From Riptortus pedestris (Eukaryota > Arthropoda > Insecta > Hemiptera > Alydidae), in assembly GCA_019009955.1 (NCBI GenBank), contig CM032228.1, positions 97,670,001 to 97,734,000 of the forward strand: a stretch of 64,000 bases of DNA, written 5' to 3'. The notes under the pieces were generated by a model. That model was not told the DNA's origin and did no database searches. It worked only from the letters and a program-made list of their open reading frames with translations. Both the position numbers and the translations under genes were made by a program. Below are positions 55,272-64,000 of this stretch, piece by piece. Numbering within the stretch: the first letter of the stretch is position 1; each line of letters opens with the position of its first letter.

Positions 55272-55327
<56 letters not shown>
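55240..55327 (+). mobile_element. Hine-B 5' remnant and (TA)n core
   Basis: GATGAAGACGAAAGTGTGGA then TA repeats; the first part matches the end of the Hine-B 5' block (GAGATGACGAAAATGAGG). Confidence 0.5.
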
Positions 55328-55328
<1 letters not shown>

Positions 55329-56410
55329 TAGCTCAGATACCCGGCTTCGCCCGGGAATTCATTTGAGGCTGAATGGTGATGGTATTTTTTTAACAGGCTT
55401 TACATTGCACAATATTTTAACATTTACCCGTCCCAGAGTTTAGGATTGATATCCGTCGTTGCCGGCGATTTGCTAATAATAGAATTATTTGTTCGATAAT
55501 TCTTCACAGTCTTCGATATTTTTATATTTCCCGTCTCTTATACATGTAAATATGGGAATTTTTATTTCAGACCTCCCTTATAACCCCCCTCCCGTTCGAA
55601 CCTAAAAATTTTAATATAACTTATAATCATGGAAGAATTAATGCTAATTGACATACCGAGTTTTGTTAAGTTCGGTTCAGCCGTTAGTGCCCGCTAAAGT
55701 TTTAACGTATAACTCATTTATACTTAGGTATACGACAGAAGTGTATATAACCAAGGTTACCCCAAATAACAAAATAAACAACTTTTGTTATGTTTATATT
55801 TGCGGAAAAACCAATAGGAAACGAAATATCGCTATTTTTAATTTCAGGCTTCCCTTATAACCCCCACTCCTGCCCGTCCATGGAAATGTTGGTATGGCTT
55901 ATTATAATGAAGGCCTCACTGCTAATACACATACCGAGTTTTATTTAGTTCGGTTGAGTCTTTTTTGGCAAATAATATTGTTGACTCCCGCTATAATTTT
56001 TAGCGTATAACGCATTTAAACTTTGGTATACGACAAAAGTGTATATAACAAAAGTTACTCTAAATAACAAAATAAACAACTTTTGTTATGTGCATATGTG
56101 CCAAAAAAACAATATAAAACGAAATATCGCTATTTTTAATTTCGGGCTTCCCTTATAACCCCCACTCCTGTTCGTCTCAGAGAAAATTAATATAGCCTAA
56201 AGTCTAAGTTGGGTTAGTAGTAATATACATACCAAGTTTCATGAAATTCGGTTCAGCCGTTTATGCGTGAAAAGGTAACAAACAAACAAACAAACAAACA
56301 AACAAACATACACGAAAGAAACAAAATACAGTTATGGTGTCTATGACATGTGAAACGAAAAGTTATCGTGAAATTTCGCGAAAAAAAATCAATGTACAGA
56401 CAGAGGTTAC

Positions 56411-56415
<5 letters not shown>
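55328..56415 (-). mobile_element. Heli-A Helitron, copy 6
   Basis: CTAGCTCAGATACCCGG end at left, modules, (AAAC)n at 56277, 5' end GACAGAGGTTACAATTTT. Shares the GTGCCCGCTAAAGTTTT deletion with copy 3. Confidence 0.88.
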
Positions 56416-56479
<64 letters not shown>

Positions 56480-56480
<1 letters not shown>

Positions 56481-57065
56481 TAGCTCAGATACCCGGCTTC
56501 GCCCGGGAATTCATTTGAGGCTGAATGGTGATGGTATTTTTTTAGCAGGCTTTACATTGCACAATATTTTGACATTTACCCGTCCCAGTGTTTAGGATTG
56601 ATACCCGTCGTTGCCGTGGATTTGCTAATAATAGAATTATTTGTTCGATAAGACTTCAATGTCTTCGATATTTTTATATTTCCCGTCTCTTATACATGTA
56701 AATATGGTGAATTTTTATTTCAGGCCTCCCTTATAAGCCCCCTCCCGTTCGAACCTAAAAAATTTAATATAGCTTATAATCATGGAAGAATTAATGCTAA
56801 TTGACATACCGAGTTTTGTTAAGTTCGGTTCAGCCGTTAGTGCCCAATAAATTTGTTGGCTCCAGCTAAAGTTTTAACGTATAACTCATTTATACTTAGG
56901 TATACGACAAAAGTGTATATAACAAAAGTTGCTCCACATAACAAAATAAACAACTTTTGTTATGTACATATTTGCCGAAAAACGAATAGGAAACGAAATA
57001 TCGCGATTTTTAATTTCAGGCTTCCCTTATAACCCCCACTCCTGCCCGTCCATAGAAATGTTGGT
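56480..57065 (-). mobile_element. Heli-A Helitron, copy 7, truncated
   Basis: Full 3' end and about 580 bp, then cut by the (GA)n tract after CCCGTCCATAGAAATGTTGG. Placed head-to-tail with copy 6 across a 64-bp (TA)n. Confidence 0.86.
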
Positions 57066-57066
57066 A

Positions 57067-57131
<65 letters not shown>

Positions 57132-57180
57132 AGAAGAGAGAGAGAAGAGAGAGGAGAGAGAGAGCGAGAGAGAGAGAGAG

Positions 57181-57227
<47 letters not shown>

Positions 57228-57233
57228 AGTGAT
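57066..57233. repeat. (GA)n microsatellite
   Basis: About 168 bp of GA with scattered GGAGAG and GCGAGA variants, at the break of Heli-A copy 7. Confidence 0.92.
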
Positions 57234-57637
57234 TTTCTAAAATTGCCTTAAAATTTCAATCGATCTTGCCTAAGAGAAGACGAAAGTGAGGATATATATA
57301 TATATACATAAATTGATATATTTGCCTGGTGACGCTATAGTCGCAATTTCTGTCTGATCGTTATTACATTCCAAGTCTAAGCGTTTTACAAAAGAATATT
57401 ATATTTGTTAATGATTAAAATTGTACCTGCAGAAGGGGGATTTAGAGTGGGGAAAACAAAAATCTAAATATCTCGTTGCTATGGTCGGGACAAAAAAATA
57501 TTATGTATCCAATCTTGGAGCAAATTTAATTTTCTATTATTTTTGTTCTAGTGTTGGTTTCATAACTCGAATATTAAGGATTACAGTTTTGATTTAACCT
57601 TCTAAAAGTTCATACATCACACCATAATCATCCGTTT
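57234..57637 (+). mobile_element. Hine-B fragment with short TA core
   Basis: TCAATCGATCTTGCCTAAGA, GACGAAAGTGAGG, a short TA run at 57295, then ATTTGCCTGGTGACGCTATA GTCGCAATTTC and body to 57600. Confidence 0.65.
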
Positions 57638-57639
57638 AT

Positions 57640-58923
57640 ATATATATATATATATAAAATTGTAACCTCTGTCTGTACATTGATTTTTTTTCGCGAAATT
57701 TCACGATAACTTTTCGTTTCACATGTCATAGACACCATAACTGCATTTTGTTTCTTTCGTGTATGTTCGTTTGTTTGTTTGTTACCTTTTCACGCATAAA
57801 CGGCTGAACCGAATTTCATGAAACTTGGTATGTATATTACTATTAACCCAACTTAGACTTTAGGCTATATTAATATTCTCTGAGACGTACAGGAGTGGGG
57901 GTTATAAGGGAGGCCAGAAATAAAAAATAGCGATATTTCGTTTCCTATTGATTTTTCGGCAAATACGCACATAACAAAAGTTATTTATTTTGTTATTTAG
58001 AGTAACTTTTGTCATATACACTTTCGTCATATACTGAAGAATAAATGCGTTATACGCTAAAAATTATAGCGGGAGGCAACAATTTTATTTGGCACAAAAC
58101 ACTCAACCAAACTAAATAAAATTCGGTATGTGTATTAGCACTAACGTCGTCATTATAATAAGCCATACCAACATTATTAGGGACGGGCAGGAGTGGGGGT
58201 TGTAGGAGAGGCCTGAAATTAAAAAATAGCTATATTTCGTTTCCTATTGGGTTTTCGGTAGATATGCACATAACAAAAGTTGTTCATTTTGTAATTTAGA
58301 GTAACTTTTAATATATGCACTTTTGCCGTATACGGAAGTATAAATGAGTTATACGCTAAAAACTATAGCGGGAGTCCACAATTTTATTTGGCACAAAAGA
58401 CTCAAACGAACTAAACCAAACTCGGTATGTGAATTAGTACTAACGCCTGCCTTATAATAAGCCATACTAACATTTCTAGGGACGGACAGGAGTGGGGGTT
58501 ATAAGGGAGGCCTGAAATTTATATTAGTGATTTCCTACTGGGGTTTCGGCAAATGTGCACATAACAAAAGTTGTTTATTTTGTTATTTAGAGAAATTTGT
58601 TCAACACTTCTTTTCAATATGAACTACCAGGTACCTCACCTGAAAAAAATTAATTCAAATGTATGTCAATATGTTCTCCTTAATAATTTAAATCAAGTCA
58701 TAATGCACAAGAAACGGGAAATAATGACAATATGGAGGATAGTGAAGTCTTACATAAGAAATTAATTTTATTATTAACAAATCCACAGAAACGACGGGTA
58801 TTAACCCTAAACACTGGGACGGGTAAATGTCAAAATATTGTGCAAAGTAAAGCATCGCCAAAAAAATACCATCACCCTTCATCCTCAAATGAATTCCCGA
58901 GCGAAGCCGGGTATCTGAGCTAG
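57640..58923 (+). mobile_element. Heli-A Helitron, copy 8 (plus orientation)
   Basis: TATAAAATTGTAACCTCTGT to GAGCGAAGCCGGGTATCTGA GCTAG|T. One hairpin base is mutated (GAGC for GGGC). Three modules present. Confidence 0.88.
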
Positions 58924-60499
58924 TATATATATATATATGCTTATTATACATACGTTTATATTATCAGTTTGAATAGCTGAGCAAGTAAATATATTAAATT
59001 ATTAATGTTTACAAAGGCTTCTGTTTACAGCTTGAGAAACAGAGAATAGGTGGTGATTTGACATCACCAGCGGGTCGTGGGTAATCCGCAAAGTTAGGCG
59101 GCCTTTGAATGACTATTTATTTATCCGAATGAGAATAGTCATGTGATTAAACCGTTAGAGGCATTTTATGGCGCACCGCTCTACTAATTCTCAGGCAAGT
59201 ACTCAGGAATACAAAAAATGAGATGAGAATATATTATGTAAAAATTATTCCAAAAAAAGCAGTCCGTTATTCAACCTTTGTTATAGGTGATTCTTACAAC
59301 TTAGTGCATTTTATGTTTTAATTTGCTTTCATAAGGTGTGGCACAGAAATGAGATAATCATCTATATTAATCAGGTTTTGCTAGAATTGTTTAAAAAACA
59401 ATTTTAATAGCTAACAGTCTTAGTAAAAAAGATTACTCAGATGGAAAGTATTTAAAATCAGTGGATAAAGACATTGAATTTAGCTCGACCTCTGCCAAGC
59501 ATGCATTGATCAAGAGGTAATACGATTATAGCAGCTTGCAAAATATTTACAACACAAAATGTATTTCGTTGGCAGAACTCAAATTGCACTCTGCCCTTTT
59601 GCCTTGGAGCTCCGCGCTTTATTCGACACAGTTTTCAGATTTTCTCAACAGGAGAAAAAAAAAAAAGGCTGTTCCAAAGTATATCATATGCCATTTCACG
59701 ACTATCGCAGATTACAAGTGATATTCTCAGCTTAGAATATGAATATAAATTCAAATTAAACATTAAAAATAATTTGTAGCTTGTTGCTGTTTGTTTGCTG
59801 ATTATCGTTTAAGAACTTCCTAAACCTTTCAATAAGTTCAGTCTCCGAGAATGTGTTCTTCCACTTAATATAAGGAAATAACAGAGATAGAATAGATAAT
59901 ATTGTGATAAATTATTGTTATTGTATATGTAAAAAAAAAAAAAAAAATTCAAGTAATCCATCCAAGATTTTAAGTTTTCTCCGAAGTTTTTAAAAAATAT
60001 ATAAGATGTTATTCTGACAGGACATTTTTTACGTTTAGGGGCACCTTAGATAATGCGTATTCAATTTCTAAAAACACTAATGAATCCTGACTAACTATAC
60101 ATGGAGATGCAAGAAACCTTTAAAAAAGATAGGCATGCTTGATATAATTACTTCAGCAATGATATTGTATAACATTTAATTAGCAAGAGGTTTTTCTTAA
60201 GGGATCTGATTGAAAAATAAATATATAATGGGAGAGAGAAAAGGAGGGAGGCCTGGTCGATTCGCACCAATGGACACAGCTGTGTCACATTTTATCGGAC
60301 ATACCAAGTTAATGAACCAAGGCAAATCCAACACAAATTTCAAATTTCACCCAGTTTCGCTCCAAAATTAACTGCAATTAGTTTCTTTTAAATATGTCTC
60401 TGGTCATCATAATAAAAAAGGGGCCATTGATTCTCCTGTGATGAATGAAAACATTCTACTCGTTAGTAATCAATACAGACAAAAATTCTGTTTATTACA
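58924..60499. other. Intergenic, nothing recognised
   Basis: AT-rich, no coding or repeat feature I can support. Confidence 0.4.
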
Positions 60500-61108
60500 T
60501 TCATGGAAGTTCAATTTTCGAAAAATTGTATAGAATCAATCTTATAGCAAATTAAATGATCTATAAATATTGTTACATACATTTATTCTCCATCTTGAAT
60601 ATCTCTATATTTACATTTTTCAGTTTTCAGCCTTCAGCTTACCCCCACTCTTACTCATGTTACATAACAATACTCGGTTATGTAATAAACCACATCTTTC
60701 GAAGCTTAAACACCAAATACTGTTCTCAAGAGACATTTATTATAATAGATACACGCAAATTTTGTCTGGTGACCCCCCCCCCCTTCTTAAGTTTTTGGAC
60801 TACTTAAATTTGATTGATTCAGATAACAATTATTCTGATTCATTATAAATTACAGTACCAGATATAGTAAATAGTTTTCAATGAAATTAATACGTTATAT
60901 TCAGATATATTACAGTAATTGTTTTTCTTTCCGGGAAGAAGTTGGCAGAACTGTTTGTTTTCATTTCAGATGCTTTCCGTCTGGAGGTTTTTTATCTTTA
61001 GTATTTATTCTCTTAATATTCACTGCGGTGTTGTCTTACCGGTATGTAGATTTATCTATTGCTAAACTTCACGAGGGAAATATGCTTAGTTTACGCAGCC
61101 CCTACGTG
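60500..61108 (+). mobile_element. Hine-B second half, subfamily of 12178-12886
   Basis: TTTTCGAAAAATTGTATAGA, CTTACCCCCACTCTTACTCA, CGTCTGGAGGTTTTTTATCT and the terminus GGGAAATATGCTTAGTTTAC GCAGCCCCTACGTGACAGAC. Alignable with 12290-12886. Confidence 0.76.
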
Positions 61109-61204
61109 ACAGACTTCCTATTATTTTTAAAAACAGTAAACATCTCAGGTACCAATACATTGAGGAAATTAATGTAACAGCAGGTACAAAAATACTTCTA
61201 ACTG

Positions 61205-61295
61205 CTATTAGCAGATTTCCCTTAAAAGAAATCAGCTATTGAGGTTGTACTCATGATGTGATTTTTTCAAATGTCCACCGATCCTACCCACCGAA
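61205..61295 (+). mobile_element. Hine-B 5' fragment
   Basis: ATTAGCAGATTTCCCTTAAA AGAAATCAGCTATTGAGG and GTCCACCGATCCTACCCA. Confidence 0.7.
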
Positions 61296-61737
61296 GGACC
61301 GAGTCCTTCAATGTCTTCGAAACACTTTGACGATAAGCGTTACGTTTGAGGAAGATGGCTTAAAGATTTATTTGAATACTGGTGGTAGTATCAGCTAGAA
61401 AGTGAGAATAGATGTTCGAACTCGCGTATTTTAAAATACTTGTTTTCTAAAATTAAAAATACTAAAATTCTATCGTAGTCTCATAAAAACTATCACTGCA
61501 GTCATAGAAAAATAATCTGGACAGTAGATTTTAATTTAAATAGTAACTTAAAGTTAACGTCTCTAGTGTATGTGAGTGGATTTACTGGAGGCAGAAAATC
61601 CGAATATGATTAAATTAGGAGAATTGCACAAACGCTCAAAAAAACACACACATTCACTCAAAAATGAAACACAAAATAAATATAATGTTTAAATTCAAAG
61701 GAATCCCGTTTCCGGCAATCATTTTGCTCAGGATCAT

Positions 61738-61855
61738 TTAGATCAGCCATTGAGGTTGTACTAATGAAGGTCGATGTTCTAACAATTTCTCATTGTCTAC
61801 CAATTTTAATCGTACGTAGGAGATGACGAAACTCTGGTCCATTTTAATTTTATAT
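61738..61855 (+). mobile_element. Hine-B 5' fragment
   Basis: GATCAGCCATTGAGGTTGTA, CGTACGTAGGAGATGACGAA, then a short TA run. Confidence 0.6.
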
Positions 61856-61859
61856 ATAT

Positions 61860-62092
61860 ATATTTCGAATTTGAAATAACCTCAGTGAGGTTGTGTTCAT
61901 GAAGTGGTTTTCTACCATTTTCTTCAAATTTCCATTGATCCTACCTAGCAAATGAAAAACATAAGGTCCCTCCGAAATAACATTTTTTTTTTTTTTTAAA
62001 CTGTAATATTAAATTAAATTTTCTCTAACTTTAATATAATTGCATTAGTAATTAATAGTTTCTAACCCCCCTCCCCCAAGGAACCTATATAT
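61860..62092 (+). repeat. Hine-B 5'-block subfamily, copy 2 of the 230-bp duplicate
   Basis: Partner of 51730-51958, including the unusual downstream AACTGTAATATTAAATTAAA ... CCCCCAAGGAACC. Confidence 0.78.
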
Positions 62093-62939
62093 ATACCAGC
62101 TAAAATTGCAATTTTTGCTCTGGAAATCTTATGAGAATGAATAATGATAGTATTCGGTAGTATATTAGTATTAATAATGGAATAGTATATAATTTCTTTA
62201 ATAATGGATCATTAACTATTTCGTATTGCATAGCTAGTAATTAGTCTATTTCTATTATAACACTCTTGAGTAGATTTAGTACTTGACTGTAGTTCATGCA
62301 TCATTTATGTGTACTATGCTTAACTCCAAATAATCAACACCACTTCCAAAGGTTCCCGAAGTCTATTGTGGGCACTTATATTGAACCAATGATTTCGTCA
62401 ATTAGACCTTCTACAGTTGGTGTTTCTTTAAATTCTTTCGACCTCTTTTACTTCCCACAATATCTGTTTCTTTACTTATTATTGCAAATTGTCCTTTCGC
62501 CTTTTCAGTACGTGCTGTAATTCAAAGGACTTTCAAGCCTTTGTTGATCGGCCTACTCTAGCCATTCGAGGTTCGCAGATAATACTTTTAATGTAAAAAG
62601 AATTAAGGCCACAGCTAATCTTTCATTGTTAATACTTTGAGCTATTCATCAAATACTTGGGATTGGTTAGCATTTTACTAATTGAGCTTTCATCGCTTGT
62701 ATAATATAAATGTGCCTTTCAGTCATAGGAAATTAAGTGGACCCATTCACCCATTGTTGTGCTTTTCTTCAGTCAAATTTACAGGGTTGTAAGTATTTGA
62801 CATTTTATTTTCTTGAATAAATCGAAAAAGGTTTACAACAGGAATTTACTAAAACATATTATGGCCTGTTTAAATTTCAAGTCTTGTTTCCATGGTCTTC
62901 TTATTTTAGCAAATATAGAGATTAGAAGGTGCAAAATCA
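62093..62939. other. Intergenic, nothing recognised
   Basis: No feature that I can support. Confidence 0.35.
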
Positions 62940-63030
62940 ACAGCACGTGGGAAATCTGTTTCATTTACACTGCCTTTGTGTGACGGAAGTCTTTGTAATT
63001 TGAGCCATTAGGAAAACCCCACTCCAGTTC
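62940..63030 (+). mobile_element. Hine-B 3' terminal fragment
   Basis: CAGCACGTGGGAAATCTGTT TCATTTAC, CCTTTGTGTGACGGAAG: degraded terminus with the hairpin position retained. Confidence 0.6.
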
Positions 63031-63349
63031 ATGCGATTTTTTTATTTATTTATACAGGAGCGCCCGCAACTAGGCGATTTGACTCAAAATGTAACAAAGT
63101 AAACTAAAATTATAGAAAAATAATAAAACCCTGTACCAACTAAAATTATTAAACACGATAAATAAACATTAAATTCAAGTAATAAAAACAGCAAAAAAAA
63201 ATTAGACTAGTATTAAAGACATCAACTTAGAATGGGATTTTATAACAAAAATAATCTTATTCCTATATACTAGTACATTTATAATATCTAAAATTGTTCA
63301 GAATTATATTAAATTTCACTAAGTCAAAATCAAAGGAGAGAAGTTAATG

Positions 63350-63860
63350 TTTGTAAAACAAATTCAATTTTTTGAAGGTGATCAGTGCATTGTTGATATG
63401 TGGGCTCCTGCCTGTAAGAAGTTCGTACTTATTATGTTAAGTATTCAATGTTCCTGCAGTTAGTCAGCATGTGTTAATGGTTAATGGTTCATGTCATGTA
63501 CTGCATAGAGGTCATTCTGTTCTAGTCATGAGGTATGAGTGTGTTAAATATAAGTGTCCTTTCTTAAGTCTCGTTAGTACAACTTCGTCTCGTCTATTGT
63601 CATGTCTACTGGATGGCCACTCGCTTACACAAGACTTTATTTCTCGCAGATGATTTTCTGATGTCCTTTGCCAGGATTTTAGCAATTATTTAATGTAGCC
63701 TGTAGTATTTTTAAATGTAAGTCAGGTAGAAACAGTAAGTCACAAAATTGTCTCAGGGTTGCATATTTGGCGAGTTTGTCCACGTCGTTTGTACGTCCAA
63801 TGTTTCCATGTCCTGGAACCCAAATCATTGTCTCTTTTGTCTTTAATTTAGAAATTTGTT
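63350..63860 (-). pseudogene. LINE C-terminal relic with RNase H-like block
   Basis: The minus strand near 63850-63750 reads MIWVPGHGNIGRTNDVDKLA, the C-terminal RNase H signature of I/R1/Loa-type LINEs (V.WVPGHxGIxGNExAD.LA). Downstream are HPVDMTIDETKLY-like remnants with many stops. It runs toward lower coordinates; its RT part would lie right of 64000. Confidence 0.7.
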
Positions 63861-64000
63861 CTAGAATCTGAATAATTTAGGGATGGGTGTTGTAAATGTT
63901 TTAGAAAGAAAGTAAGCAATTTAAAGAATCAGAGTATACTTTTAATGCCATGTGTTGTAGTCTGTAAGTGTGACAGTCCCAAGAGCATGCCATGCAATTC

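Noticed and set aside
55250..55275. CTGATGAAGACGAAAG looked like a hammerhead ribozyme core
   Set aside because: There is no stem II, and the sequence matches the end of the Hine-B 5' block.

Overview
The window is AT-rich, repeat-dominated eukaryotic DNA with large introns. Its gene content (an insect-like RNPC3 and HSPBP1) and transposon set (DD41D mariner, P-like THAP element, hAT, jockey/R1-type LINEs, Helitrons) point to an insect. I cannot fix the order from sequence alone. There is no sign of bacterial, organellar or viral origin, and I saw no CRISPR, rRNA or functional tRNA gene.

Two host genes are well supported, both on the minus strand. HSPBP1 (Hsp70 nucleotide-exchange factor) occupies 7-3414 as four exons; its 3' part lies beyond the left edge. 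RNPC3 (the 65K protein of the U11/U12 minor spliceosome) occupies 14473-22360 as six exons that join into one frame of about 440 codons from start to stop. A third, weaker host candidate is at 52655-53140 (minus): a 5' exon and a signal-peptide exon separated by a 72-nt intron. Its later exons were not found.

Nearly everything else is mobile DNA. Two rolling-circle families dominate. 'Heli-A' has canonical Helitron ends (TC at the 5' end; a 5-bp-stem hairpin then CTAG at the 3' end, between host A and T); copies are at 8418, 9844, 25934, 29563, 37765, 55328, 56480 and 57640. 'Hine-B' has a 12-bp terminal/subterminal inverted repeat (AGCAGATTTCCC), a central (TA)n core and a 3' stem-loop (ACGCAG-CCC-CTGCGT), the architecture of DINE-1/HINE (Helentron-derived) elements; over twenty full or partial copies are present. 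Heli-A copies sit inside the (TA)n core of Hine-B copies at least twice (7931-11262 and 29457-31803).

Other elements: a tRNA-derived SINE (full copies at 2408, 4391, 42469 and several fragments); a hAT-type MITE (24835-25573, and 5172-7601, where it is split by a P-like element carrying a broken THAP gene with a tandemly repeated 87-nt exon); a 1.9-kb DD41D mariner with TIRs of about 145 bp (27115-29033); a MITE family sharing its outer 11 bp (29058, 53325); a hAT transposase C-terminal relic (24069-24610); and decayed LINE reverse transcriptase or RNase H pieces at 4690, 23373, 23645, 34250, 45300, 46960 and 63350.

The most unusual items are the THAP relic with its repeated YMPM-encoding exon, the nesting of Helitrons in TA cores, and a Hine-B subfamily with a conserved TGACGTCA palindrome. 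Coordinates of diverged repeats are approximate (tens of bases); exon boundaries of HSPBP1 and RNPC3 were set by splice sites and reading phase.
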